The notes under the pieces are model-generated. The model had not been told where the DNA came from. It ran no database searches and saw only the letters and a list, made by a program, of their open reading frames with translations. Both the position numbers and the translations under genes were made by a program. Below are positions 41,548-50,267 of a DNA stretch of 64,000 nucleotides, one piece after another (the stretch's first letter is position 1; each line of letters opens with the position of its first letter). Source of the stretch: Nocardia coubleae NBRC 108252 (lineage in GTDB: Bacteria; Actinomycetota; Actinomycetes; Mycobacteriales; Mycobacteriaceae); the NCBI RefSeq assembly GCF_001612805.1, contig NZ_BDBD01000004.1, forward strand, positions 434,001 to 498,000, given 5' to 3'.

Positions 41548-43125
41548 TCAGCGATCAGGCGTCACAATCGGCGCCCGGCCGACGTCAGGTAGTCGGAAGT
41601 AGCTCGGCACATACAGTGTCGGCATCGGTAACACGCGTGGGGTCGTCATCGGTGGCACAGGCGCCACGGTCGGCAGCCGGACGAGGGTCGGTGTGGGTGT
41701 CACCGGGACCGTGCTCGGCGACGGGGCAGGTGCACGCACGACCGCACGGCTCCGCAGTACGCCGTCGTCGATTTCGCGACCACCCGACCACACCGCCGCC
41801 GTCGTCGCGGCCGCCACTGATACGAGGACCAGCACCAGCACGAACACCCGAGGCTTTCGCAGTACGGGCCCGTGCGGCCGAAGCTCACGAATCCATTCGA
41901 TCAGGAACGTGAGCAAGGCGACGCCGAGCACAGCCGACAACGCCCCCGCTACTGCGGGCTGACGTGTCCAGCCCCGCACGAACCACACGATCACCGCTAC
42001 CGGAACCAGGACCATCGTGGACACGACCAGTTGCCTGCCCGCGAACCCGGACCCGCCTTCCGGGGGAACGTCGCCCTGTCCGCGCCGGAACCAGGCCGCG
42101 AAGATCAGGAGATGGGCGAGCGCGGCCCCGAGCGCGCCGAGCACGAGCAGGCGGCAGCCGAACCGGACCACGGCGGCGTCGGCGGACCACATCGCCCCGG
42201 CTCCGACGACCACGGTCGCACCGGCGGCGACGGCCAGAACCAGCGCGAGCAGTACCGCCGGACGACGGCTGGTCCTGGCGCGTAGATAGTCCGGGGGAAG
42301 CTGGTCACGCAGCGCGCCGAACACCCCGGTCCACGCACGGACCAGGACGGCGATGAATATGACGGTCAGCAACCGCAGCAGCCAGGGTCTTCCCCAGATA
42401 CCCATCGCCGCAACACATCCTGCGAAGACCCACACCCATGCGGCCAATCGCATGAGGGCCCGCCAGCATATTTCGGCGAGCATCAGCCGTGCGAAGTCGT
42501 AGGTCGGCGTCTGCGCCAGCAGGCTCCGTAGCGTGGCGACGGCGGCCGTTCTTCCGCTGAGCCCGGTGAATTCCGAGCGAGCTTGCAGGTACAGCAGTTC
42601 CGGCTGTGTCGGGTCGATCTCGAGGCCCGCCGCGCGGTGTCGCCGCGCCGCGTCGTGGTCGAGCAGGCGCGCGTAGATCGCGGCAGCGGACCGATGCACC
42701 TCGACGTCCTCGGGCGACAGCGCGATGGCTTCCGACAGCGCGGCGCGCGCCCGGACCGCATCACGGGGCGACCCGAACGCGCGCAACCAGGCCACCAGCA
42801 GCCATGAGGACGCGTCGTCGGGGAAAAGCCGCACGACGATGTCGCCGTGCGCGAAGGCGGTGGCCCAGTCACCGCGTGCCGCCGACGCTTTGGCGATCAT
42901 CTCGTGCGCGCCCGCCGATTCGGGATCACCGACGGCCGCCTGTCCCGCGTAGTCGAGTGCCTTGTCGAACTCCGTACTCTCGTAGGCGATTTCGGCCAAC
43001 TCGACCAGCACGTCCGGGTCGTCGTGCGCATGCGCCAGGGCCGTCCCCAGCACCCGGCGCGCCTCCTCGACGCGTCCGATCCGCCTGGCGGCACGCGCGC
43101 GTGCGAGCGCCCCCTCCACCGTCAC
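41548..43125 (-). CDS. TPR-membrane protein, upstream member of a tandem pair
   Basis: A 525-residue paralogue of the gene downstream. It starts at the GTG 43125 (VTVEGALARARAARRIGR), with GGGAGGG seven bases upstream. Layout is the same: cytoplasmic TPR-like repeats (ELAEIAYESTEFDKALDYAG, SAAAIYARLLDHDAARRHRAAG), a conserved RALMRLAAWVWVFAGC entry to the membrane region, about eight hydrophobic helices and a Pro/Thr-rich outer tail. A 115-base gap separates the two. The pair probably arose by tandem duplication and may act together. The function is unknown. Confidence 0.75.
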   Translation of the reverse strand: MTVEGALARARAARRIGRVEEARRVLGTALAHAHDDPDVLVELAEIAYESTEFDKALDYAGQAAVGDPESAGAHEMIAKASAARGDWATAFAHGDIVVRLFPDDASSWLLVAWLRAFGSPRDAVRARAALSEAIALSPEDVEVHRSAAAIYARLLDHDAARRHRAAGLEIDPTQPELLYLQARSEFTGLSGRTAAVATLRSLLAQTPTYDFARLMLAEICWRALMRLAAWVWVFAGCVAAMGIWGRPWLLRLLTVIFIAVLVRAWTGVFGALRDQLPPDYLRARTSRRPAVLLALVLAVAAGATVVVGAGAMWSADAAVVRFGCRLLVLGALGAALAHLLIFAAWFRRGQGDVPPEGGSGFAGRQLVVSTMVLVPVAVIVWFVRGWTRQPAVAGALSAVLGVALLTFLIEWIRELRPHGPVLRKPRVFVLVLVLVSVAAATTAAVWSGGREIDDGVLRSRAVVRAPAPSPSTVPVTPTPTLVRLPTVAPVPPMTTPRVLPMPTLYVPSYFRLPDVGRAPIVTPDR

Positions 43126-43261
43126 AACCGTTCCCTCCCCGTCGACGTCGTACCGCTGTCGGTGATCGGTACGTCGCAGGCGAACCGCTCGGCGACCGGC
43201 GTCCACCGCGCACAACGTTACGGTGCGACCACGACAGTTCGCTCCCGCATCGCCACCGGAG

Positions 43262-43951
43262 TTACAACGGGCTCACCAGTCGGGTCTCATAGGCGTAGAT
43301 CGCCGCCTGGGTCCGGTCGCGCAATTGCAGTTTGTCCAGTATCCGACCGACATGGGTTTTCACCGTCTGCTCGGAAATCACCATCTCCCCGGCGATCTCG
43401 GCATTCGACAACCCCCGCGCGATGAGTACCAGCACCTCGGTCTCCCGCGCGGTGAGCCCCGCCGCCTTCTCCGCCGACCGCACCGCCTGCCCCTGCCGGG
43501 CGAACTCGGACAACAGGCGCCTGGTGACCGAGGGGGCGAGCAGTGCCTCACCGGTGGCGACCACGCGCACCGCCTCACCGAGCGAACGGGCCGAGGACTC
43601 CTTCAGCAGGAACCCCGAGGCGCCCGCGCGCAGCGCCGAGTACACGTAGGCGTCGAGGTCGAAGGTGGTCAGCACGATCACCTTGGCCGGCCCGGCGGCG
43701 GTGATGCGCCGGGTGGCCTCGATCCCGTCGCACACCGGCATCCGCACATCCATCAGCACCACATCGGGGGCCAGCCGCTCGGTCTCGCGCACCGCCTGCT
43801 CACCGTCGGCGACCTGGCCGACGACGTCGATATCCGGCTGGGAGTCCAGCAGCACGCTCAAGCCCTCGCGCACCAGCTCCTGGTCGTCGGCGATCAGCAC
43901 CCGGATGTTCGCCTTCGCCGCATCATGCGCCTGATAGTGATTGTCCGACAA
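43262..43951 (-). CDS. NarL-family response regulator without an adjacent kinase
   Basis: A 229-residue regulator with receiver and LuxR-type HTH. The acidic pair is in LIADDQELVREGL, the phospho-Asp in VVLMDVRMPVCDG, the Thr in IVLTTFDLD and the Lys in FLLKESS. The HTH is LTARETEVLVLIARGLSNAEIAGEM...VKTHVGRILDKL. I prefer the TTG at 43951 (LSDNHYQAHDAAKANIR) with GAGGGG nine bases upstream; ATGs at 44017 and 44032 would add an unlike N-terminus. It is divergent from an ABC transporter operon, its most likely target. No kinase gene is beside it. Confidence 0.85.
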   Translation of the reverse strand: MSDNHYQAHDAAKANIRVLIADDQELVREGLSVLLDSQPDIDVVGQVADGEQAVRETERLAPDVVLMDVRMPVCDGIEATRRITAAGPAKVIVLTTFDLDAYVYSALRAGASGFLLKESSARSLGEAVRVVATGEALLAPSVTRRLLSEFARQGQAVRSAEKAAGLTARETEVLVLIARGLSNAEIAGEMVISEQTVKTHVGRILDKLQLRDRTQAAIYAYETRLVSPL

Positions 43952-44136
43952 CGGAATTCGCCCCTCTGTGCGGACGGCGCGGTAGGCGCCGAACCGATCC
44001 GAACCACCCTGCGACATCAGCGTAATCGCCACCGCGCGAACGCACCGGGCAGCGCCGCATCCCTCTCGAGGACTACCCGCGCAGTTGGCTCCCGGGATGG
44101 ATGTGGCCGAAATGCCTGCTCAATACGCTCGAAAGC

Positions 44137-45045
44137 ATGATCCAAGCACGTAACTTGACCAAGTTCTACGGCAGGACTCGCGCCATCGACAACCTGAGCT
44201 TCACCGTCGAACCAGGTCGGGTCACGGGGTTCCTCGGCCCCAACGGTTCGGGCAAGTCGACCGCGATGCGCTGCATACTCGGGCTCGACACGCCCACCTC
44301 CGGTACGGCGACGGTGCTCGGCCAGGACTATCGCGACCTACGATTCCCGCTGCACACCGTCGGTGCCCTGCTCGATGCGAGCGATGTGCTCGGATCACGC
44401 ACCGCCGCTTATCATCTGGCCTTCCTCGCGGCGAGCAACGGCATCCCACGCACGCGGGTCGACGAGGTGCTCGAGCGGGTCGGGCTCGCCGACGTGGCCG
44501 GGATGCGGGTGAAAGGCTTCTCGCTCGGCATGCGCCAGCGCCTCGGCGTGGCCGCCGCCCTGCTCGGCGACCCCGCCGTACTGATCCTCGACGAACCCGT
44601 CAACGGTTTGGACACCGAGGGCATCCGCTGGATCCGCCAGACCCTGCGGGCCATGGCCGACGAGGGCCGCACGGTGCTGCTGTCGAGCCACATGATGAGC
44701 GAGACCGAGCTGGTCGCCGATCACCTGCTGGTGATCAGCCGGGGCAAGATCGTCGCCGACGAGCCGACCGCCGACTTCGTCGCCAATGCCGAACCACGGG
44801 TGCGGGTGCGCGGGGACGAGCTGACCCGGCTGGCCGCCGTGCTCGGCGACCGCATCGAGATCCGGGGCGACACCGGCACCGTGCGCGGGGTGACCGCACG
44901 CGAGATCTGGCGCCTCGCGGCCACCCACGACATCGCCCTCGACGAGCTGACGCCGGTCACCGCGACGGTCGAAGAGGTCTTCACCCGGCTGGTCTCCGGT
45001 CGGCACACCTTCCAGGACAGCGAAACACTGCAGGAGTCGGCATGA
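44137..45045 (+). CDS. ABC transporter ATP-binding protein (DrrA/CcmA type)
   Basis: A 302-residue exporter ATPase. Walker A is GPNGSGKSTAMR near residue 40, the signature is FSLGMRQRLGVAAAL, Walker B is VLILDEPVNGLD, and the switch His is in LLSSHMMSETELV. The C-terminal extension after residue 220 is usual in antibiotic and peptide exporters. It overlaps the permease start by 4 bases (ATGA). It is divergent from the NarL-type regulator. The ATG at 44137 has only a weak ribosome-binding site. Confidence 0.92.
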   Translation: MIQARNLTKFYGRTRAIDNLSFTVEPGRVTGFLGPNGSGKSTAMRCILGLDTPTSGTATVLGQDYRDLRFPLHTVGALLDASDVLGSRTAAYHLAFLAASNGIPRTRVDEVLERVGLADVAGMRVKGFSLGMRQRLGVAAALLGDPAVLILDEPVNGLDTEGIRWIRQTLRAMADEGRTVLLSSHMMSETELVADHLLVISRGKIVADEPTADFVANAEPRVRVRGDELTRLAAVLGDRIEIRGDTGTVRGVTAREIWRLAATHDIALDELTPVTATVEEVFTRLVSGRHTFQDSETLQESA

Positions 45046-45848
45046 GTACCACCATCGTGACCAGCACCACCGCCACCCCGAACCGCTCGGCGCCGCCCTG
45101 GGAGGTGATGCGGTACCAGGTGATCTCGGAGTTGATCAAGATCCGGTCGTCGAGGGCGCTGCTCCTGCTGCCCATCCTGGCACTGCTGATCGGCCCGGTG
45201 TCGGCGGCACTGGTCGGCCTGTCCGACAGCCTCGAGACCACCGACACCGTGATCGGCGGCGCCTTCACCGCCATGACCCTGCCCATCGCACTCATCGGCG
45301 CCTGGGGTGCGCTGGTCACCTCCACCGAGTACACCTCCGGAACCATCCGCTCGGTCCTGGCGGCGACACCGCAACGCGACGTCGTGTTCGGGGCGAAGAT
45401 GCTCACCGCCACCGCGGTGAGCACGACCCTTGGCATCGCGGCCACCACGCTCACCTACCTGGTCGGCATCTTCGCCATCGACAGCTCGAAATACGCCGCG
45501 GGTGACGCGTTCCCGGGCTTGCTCGGCATCGTCTGCGTGTTCCCGGCGGTGGCCCTGTTCGGGGCGGCGCTCGGCATCCTGATGCGCAGCTCGGCCGGGG
45601 CGGTTGCCGCGGCGGCCGCGCACGTGGTGCTGCCCGAGGCGGCGTCGGCGACGGCGTTCGGCGAGCTGCACAAGCTGGCGACCCTGCAGGCACCCAGTGC
45701 CGTGGTCGGCAAGCTCTCCCAAAGTGCCGATGCCTCAGCCGAACTCATCGGCGCGCTCGGCGGCTGGCCCCGGCTGGCGATCGTGATAACCGTGACACTC
45801 GGGGTGTCGGCCCTCGCCCGCCGCGCCCTGCTCCGAAGGGATGTCTGA
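45042..45848 (+). CDS. ABC-2 type transporter permease
   Basis: A 268-residue membrane protein with six hydrophobic helices, of the ABC-2 family that pairs with DrrA/CcmA-type ATPases. The N-terminus PPWEVMRYQVISELIKIRSS is the usual cytoplasmic entry, followed by TSTEYTSGTIRSVLAATPQR, a family-typical first-loop motif. It is translationally coupled to the ATPase and probably forms a homodimer in the exporter. The substrate is unknown. The stop codon lies 1 base before the oxidoreductase start I chose. Confidence 0.88.
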   Translation: MSTTIVTSTTATPNRSAPPWEVMRYQVISELIKIRSSRALLLLPILALLIGPVSAALVGLSDSLETTDTVIGGAFTAMTLPIALIGAWGALVTSTEYTSGTIRSVLAATPQRDVVFGAKMLTATAVSTTLGIAATTLTYLVGIFAIDSSKYAAGDAFPGLLGIVCVFPAVALFGAALGILMRSSAGAVAAAAAHVVLPEAASATAFGELHKLATLQAPSAVVGKLSQSADASAELIGALGGWPRLAIVITVTLGVSALARRALLRRDV

Positions 45849-45849
45849 C

Positions 45850-46842
45850 ATGTCCGTACCCGCCGGCCGGGGCATTGTCCGCCTCGGTTTCCAGATGCCC
45901 GACTTCAATTTCGGCGCACCGGTCGACGAACTGTTCCCCGCCATCGTCGCGCAGGCGCTGGCGGCGGAGAAGGCCGGATTCGACACTCTGTTCCTGACCG
46001 ACCACTTCTATCAGCGTTTCGGCCCGCCGAACGGCCCGACGCTCGAGGCCTACACCACGCTGGGCGCGATCGCCGCCGTCACCGAGAACATCCGGCTCTC
46101 CACCATGGTCACCGGCAACACCTACCGCAATCCGGCGCTGCTCGCCAAGATCGTCACCACCCTCGACGTGATCAGCCGGGGCCGGGCGATGCTCGGTATC
46201 GGCGCGGGCTGGTTCGAGCTCGAACACCTCGCCTACGGTTACGAATTCGGCACCTTCACCGACCGGTTCACCAAGCTGGACGAGGCACTGCAGATCATCG
46301 CACCGATGTTCCGCGGACAACGCCCGAGCTTCGAGGGCACCTGGTATCGCGTCGCGAACGTCATCAACGAACCACGCATGCGCGACGACGTGCCGATCAT
46401 GCTCGGCGGTGCGGGCGAGAAGAAGACCTTCGCCCTGGCGGCGCGGCACGCCGACCATCTCAGCATCGGCTGCGAGACCGACGAGCTGCCGCGCAAGATG
46501 GCCGCTCTCGACCAGCGCTGCGCCGAGGCCGGGCGCGACCGGTCGACCCTCGACGTCAGCTACCTCGCCTTCGTCGTGATGGACGAGAACGCCGACCGCG
46601 CCGAACAGCTCATCGACGACATGTTCGCCGCACGCGTGGGCGAACGGGCGAAGGTCGAGCGGGTGCGTGCCTCGATGGCGGGCAAGTTGTTCGTCGGAAC
46701 GCCGAAGCAGGTCGCCGAGCAGATCTCCGACCGCGTCCTCGTCCACGGCGTCGACGGCCTCATCATCAATATGGTCGCCAACGGCCACCATCCCGGCGTT
46801 CTCGAGATGGCAGGCGAGGCACTGAAACCGCTGGTCGCCTGA
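45850..46842 (+). CDS. LLM class F420-dependent (luciferase-like) oxidoreductase
   Basis: A 330-residue TIM-barrel flavin/F420 enzyme. The N-terminal strand LGFQMPDFNFG, the loop TLGAIAAVTENIRLSTMVTGN and the conserved MLGIGAGWFELEHLAYG are diagnostic of LLM-class enzymes. NYRNPALLAK-like sequence and VPIMLGGAGEKKTF complete the cofactor site. I chose the ATG at 45850, nine bases after AAGGG; an ATG at 45841 overlaps the permease. It is the last gene of the ABC operon. The substrate is unknown. Confidence 0.9.
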   Translation: MSVPAGRGIVRLGFQMPDFNFGAPVDELFPAIVAQALAAEKAGFDTLFLTDHFYQRFGPPNGPTLEAYTTLGAIAAVTENIRLSTMVTGNTYRNPALLAKIVTTLDVISRGRAMLGIGAGWFELEHLAYGYEFGTFTDRFTKLDEALQIIAPMFRGQRPSFEGTWYRVANVINEPRMRDDVPIMLGGAGEKKTFALAARHADHLSIGCETDELPRKMAALDQRCAEAGRDRSTLDVSYLAFVVMDENADRAEQLIDDMFAARVGERAKVERVRASMAGKLFVGTPKQVAEQISDRVLVHGVDGLIINMVANGHHPGVLEMAGEALKPLVA

Positions 46843-46848
46843 GCCTTC

Positions 46849-46882
46849 GTCCGCCGTGTGACGCTGTCGTCGCACGGCGGAC
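46849..46882. terminator. Stem-loop after the ABC/LLM operon
   Basis: GTCCGCCGTG (46849-46858) and CACGGCGGAC (46873-46882) form a perfect 10-bp stem with a 14-base loop, 7 bases after the stop codon. There is no T-run, so termination is likely but not certain. Confidence 0.65.
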
Positions 46883-47012
46883 GACTGCGAGCAGCCTTTG
46901 ACAGCCCATAGTCCGAAACGTATAGTGCGGATCGCGATATCCGGCTCAAATAATGAAACATTCCTGTTTCTCACCCAGGATGTTGTCACCCGCTACCAGA
47001 GGAGTGAGCTGC

Positions 47013-47636
47013 TTGGCCGACAGGAAGCTCAGCCCGACGTCCTATCTGGTCCTCAGCTTGGTCGCCCGCACCGGACCCTGCACTCCGTTCGACATCAAGA
47101 AGCAGGTCGATCGCTCGATCGGGTTCTTCTGGTCGTTCCCCCATTCCCAGATCTACGCCGAACCGGAACGCCTCGTCGAAGAGGGGCTGCTGTCCGGCTA
47201 TCAGGAGACCACCGGTCGCCGCCGCCGGATCTACACCATCACCGACGCGGGCCGCACCGAACTCGAGGACTGGCTCACCACCGGGCAGGACAAGCGCACG
47301 CACGAACTGCGCGACAGCGGATTGCTCAAGCTGTACTTCGGCAGCCTGTCCTCCCCCGACGACGTGGTCGAGGTCGCCGCCGGGGAGAAGCAGGCGCATC
47401 AGAAACGGCTCGATCGCTATCTGGCCGCCCATGATTCGCTCTCCGGTGATCCGGCCAGCGATTCCAACGAGCTGCTCGTGCTCGAGTTCGGCATCCGCTA
47501 CGAAGCCCTGTCCGTCGAGTTCTGGGGTGAGATCGAACAGCGCAGGGCGGCTGTTCAGCCCACGGCTTCGACCGGGAACACACCGCCCACCTCGTCGGCC
47601 ACCGCGCGGATGCGCCGCCGGTCCCCCGCGGAATAG
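47013..47636 (+). CDS. PadR-family transcriptional regulator
   Basis: A 207-residue winged-helix regulator. Starting at the TTG 47013 (LADRKLSPTSYLVLSLV), with AGAGGAG eight bases upstream, it has the PadR N-terminal domain: VARTGPCTPFDIKKQV, then FFWSFPHSQIYAEPERLVEEGL and RRRIYTITDAGRTELEDWL. The C-terminal helical dimer domain follows. The last 27 residues (TASTGNTPPTSSA...) lie in the 82 bases that overlap the convergent fabD-like gene, and they do not look like part of the fold. It may control a nearby operon. Confidence 0.85.
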   Translation: MADRKLSPTSYLVLSLVARTGPCTPFDIKKQVDRSIGFFWSFPHSQIYAEPERLVEEGLLSGYQETTGRRRRIYTITDAGRTELEDWLTTGQDKRTHELRDSGLLKLYFGSLSSPDDVVEVAAGEKQAHQKRLDRYLAAHDSLSGDPASDSNELLVLEFGIRYEALSVEFWGEIEQRRAAVQPTASTGNTPPTSSATARMRRRSPAE

Positions 47637-48529
47637 CTCGCCACCTCGGGGTACGCGCGTTTGCACAATCCCGTGAGCACCCGTCCCGGGCCCACCTCGA
47701 CGAACGCCTCGACACCGAATTCCCTCACAGCGCGCAGACTCTGACTCCAGCGCACCGATCCCGCGAGCTGTGCCCGTAGCCCCGCACGCGCCTGCTCACC
47801 CGAATGCACCCGCGCCGCGGTGACATTCGCGACGAGCGGGATCACCGGATCGGCGAACCGGACCCCGGCGAGATCGGCCGCGAACTCCGCCTCGACCGGG
47901 GCCATCATCGAGCTGTGGAAGGGCGCGCCGACCGCGAGCCGCTTCACCTTCGCCCCCTCGACGCCGAGTCGCGTTGCCCTGGTGGTGAACTCGGTCACAC
48001 CGGCCTCGCTGCCCGACACCACGGTCTGGTCCTCGGCGTTGTAGTTCGCGACCTCGACGACAGTGCCGGTCTGCTCGCGCACTTCGGCACAGAGGCACTC
48101 GACCGTGTCACTCGACAGCCCGAGAGCGGCCGCCATCGCACCGGGATTCGATTCGTTGACCCGCGCCATGAGTTCGCCACGCCGCCGGACCAGGCGCAAC
48201 GCGTCGGTCCACTCGAGTACGCCCGCCGCGACCAGGGCGGTGTACTCGCCGAGGCTGTGGCCGGCGACAACCACCGGTACGGGAACGAGTTTGGACAGCA
48301 CGTGGTAGGCGGCCAGGCTGGCGACGAAGATCGCGGGCTGGGTGATGTCGGTGCGTGCGAGCCGGTCCTCCGGCCCGTTCCAGCACAGCTGGGACAGCTC
48401 GAAGCCGAGCACCTCGTCGGCGGTCCGGAACAGCGGTGCGACCAGGTCGGGGTAGGCCTGGGCGAGGTCGTGGCCCATGCCGACTCGTTGTGAGCCCTGG
48501 CCCGGAAATAAGAAAGCGGTGGATATCAT
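47555..48529 (-). CDS. fabD: ACP S-malonyltransferase
   Basis: Transfers malonyl from CoA to ACP to supply chain-extension units. The 324-residue protein has the start ISTAFLFPGQGSQRVGMG, the nucleophile loop VVAGHSLGEYTALVAAG (GHSLG) and the second catalytic region GAPFHSSMM with the His. GGGGAGGAG precedes the ATG at 48529. It is divergent from the KR-ACP-KS cluster, whose set lacks another acyltransferase, so it is the probable malonyl loader for that cluster. It overlaps the PadR gene by 82 bases at the 3' end. Confidence 0.9.
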   Translation of the reverse strand: MISTAFLFPGQGSQRVGMGHDLAQAYPDLVAPLFRTADEVLGFELSQLCWNGPEDRLARTDITQPAIFVASLAAYHVLSKLVPVPVVVAGHSLGEYTALVAAGVLEWTDALRLVRRRGELMARVNESNPGAMAAALGLSSDTVECLCAEVREQTGTVVEVANYNAEDQTVVSGSEAGVTEFTTRATRLGVEGAKVKRLAVGAPFHSSMMAPVEAEFAADLAGVRFADPVIPLVANVTAARVHSGEQARAGLRAQLAGSVRWSQSLRAVREFGVEAFVEVGPGRVLTGLCKRAYPEVASYSAGDRRRIRAVADEVGGVFPVEAVG

Positions 48530-49017
48530 GCGGCTCCTCCCCTGAAGGCAGATCAGGGATCCACCGAACGTTGCAGTGTCAGCTACTTGTACGAATTGGT
48601 GAAATGTCGAACGATCACCAAAACGCGACGGCCCGATTCTATGCACAGTCACCCCGCAAACAAACTCGAATATCGGTATACCGAGAAATAGTCCCATTGC
48701 AACGCCCGACCAGTCGGTATCATCTCCAGCCGAGGCAATCCAACCCTAATCTCCTGTTAACAATGATTCCGTCTCGCCAATTTGCAACCGAAAGACTCGC
48801 AACTTGCGGTTCGAAGTCCGCTTGAAAGCAATCTGCAAGCCCCGTAACAAGAAGCCCCTCGACCGTCAATAGCCGCTAGCTATTGTGATGTAAAACACGA
48901 TTACACGGCTTGCACCTGGCGTTTAGCTGCCGGATGATCAGTTTCGGAAGTTGCGTATGAGATGGTCTGAGTCGGACTGTTGACCACTTCCCTGCTGACC
49001 CCCTGGGGAGGTACTTG
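48530..49017. promoter_or_regulatory. AT-rich divergent promoter region of the type II PKS-like cluster
   Basis: A 488-base region between fabD and the ketoreductase, much less GC-rich than its surroundings. It shows no gene. It holds a perfect 12-bp palindrome TCGGTATACCGA (48673-48684), a half copy TCGGTAT at about 48714-48720, and a second inverted repeat CAATAGC-N5-GCTATTG (48867-48885). The ribosome-binding site of the ketoreductase (GGGGAGG) is at its right end. The palindromes are candidate regulator sites for both directions. Confidence 0.6.
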
Positions 49018-49812
49018 ATGTCAGCAATTCATATAGGCCGAGTTGCGTTGGTCACCGGCGGATCAGGCGGAATAGGGCGAGCCGTCTGCAGCCGCCTGGC
49101 TGCAGACGGCGCCATTGTGGCTGTCAATTATTTTCGTAACGAACAAGCCGCTAAGGAAGTCGTCACCGAGATCGAAAACAGTGGCGGAATGGCGTTCACC
49201 GTGCAGGGTGATATTTCCACCTACAGTACCGCCGAATCTGTTGTCGAACACGTACTGAGCTACGCCGGGAAACTCGATATCCTCGTAAACAATTCGGGTA
49301 TCACGCGCAACGAATTGATCATGAAAATGTCGGAGAGCGATTGGCTCGAGGTCATGCGGGTCAACTTCGGCGGCGTGTTCAACGGCACGCGGGCAGCCTG
49401 CGGCGCGCTCGCCCAGAGCGACGGCGCGGCCATCGTCAACATCTCCTCGGTGATGGGCGAACGCGCCTGGTTCGGTGCGTCCAGCTACGCGGCGTCCAAG
49501 GCGGCGATCAACTCCTTCACCCGGGCATCGGCGCTCGAGTTCGCCCGTTTCGGCATCCGGGTCAACGCGGTGCTGCCCGGCTTCGTGGAGACCGAGATGA
49601 TCGCCGACGTTCTCAGTGGTGACGGTGGCGACTCCGTCATCGGGCAAGTGCCCATTTCGGGTGCGACCACCGTCGACGAGGTGGCCGACCTGGTGTCCTA
49701 CCTCGCCGCGCCCGGCAACCGGCATCTGTCCGGCGCGCTCGTCCCGGTCGACGGCATGGTCGCCGGGACGCTACTGACCGGCAAACCGCTCAAGAAGACC
49801 GCGCGCCGCTAG
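49018..49812 (+). CDS. 3-oxoacyl-ACP reductase (FabG-like KR)
   Basis: SDR of 264 residues that reduces the beta-keto group of the growing chain using NADPH. The cofactor motif is TGGSGGIGRAV near residue 13, NNSG is present, and the catalytic Ser-Tyr-Lys are in ISSVMGERAWFGASSYAASKAA. The ATG at 49018 has GGGGAGG six bases upstream. The first third uses unusually AT-rich codons for this genome (for example AATTATTTTCGTAAC), unlike the rest. It is the first gene of the plus-strand cluster and the only KR in it. Confidence 0.92.
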   Translation: MSAIHIGRVALVTGGSGGIGRAVCSRLAADGAIVAVNYFRNEQAAKEVVTEIENSGGMAFTVQGDISTYSTAESVVEHVLSYAGKLDILVNNSGITRNELIMKMSESDWLEVMRVNFGGVFNGTRAACGALAQSDGAAIVNISSVMGERAWFGASSYAASKAAINSFTRASALEFARFGIRVNAVLPGFVETEMIADVLSGDGGDSVIGQVPISGATTVDEVADLVSYLAAPGNRHLSGALVPVDGMVAGTLLTGKPLKKTARR

Positions 49813-49865
49813 CCGGCACCCCCGCTCCACCCCGATCCGACCACTTCCAGATGGAGGAAACCAGC

Positions 49866-50264
49866 ATGTCCGAAATCAGCGTTATCGATACCGTCCGCGA
49901 AATCGTCGCCGAGGCAGTCGCTTTGGACATCGACGAGGTCGAAGCCGATGCCACCCTGTTCGGTGAGGTCGGCGCCGAGTCGATCGATCTGCTCGACATT
50001 CTTTTCCGAATCGAACGCCGCCTGGGCGTCAAGATCACGACCACCCAGCTGAGCGAGCGAATCCAGGGCGGTATCCCGGACGAGCAATTCGGCACCGACG
50101 ACGGAATGGTCTCCGACCTCGGCCTCGAGCAGTTGCACAAGGTGATGCCCCAGATCGACCCGGCCGAACTCAGCGGCAAGCTCGGCGCCGAGGACGTGAT
50201 GGGTCTGTTCACCGTGCGCAATCTCGCGGACATGGTGTCCAAACACACCGTCGCGGCGAGTTGA
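49866..50264 (+). CDS. Acyl carrier protein with insertion
   Basis: Carries growing chains on a phosphopantetheine arm. The attachment site is Ser39 in FGEVGAESIDLLDILFRIE. The protein has 132 residues, well above the usual 75-90. The additional segment lies between the third helix region and the terminal helix (GGIPDEQFGTDDGMVSDLG, then QIDPAELSG), and the end is LFTVRNLADMVSKH. Larger ACPs of this pattern are found in highly reducing type II and aryl-polyene-like clusters. GGAGGA lies seven bases before the ATG at 49866. It is the only ACP in the cluster. Confidence 0.93.
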   Translation: MSEISVIDTVREIVAEAVALDIDEVEADATLFGEVGAESIDLLDILFRIERRLGVKITTTQLSERIQGGIPDEQFGTDDGMVSDLGLEQLHKVMPQIDPAELSGKLGAEDVMGLFTVRNLADMVSKHTVAAS

Positions 50265-50267
50265 CCC

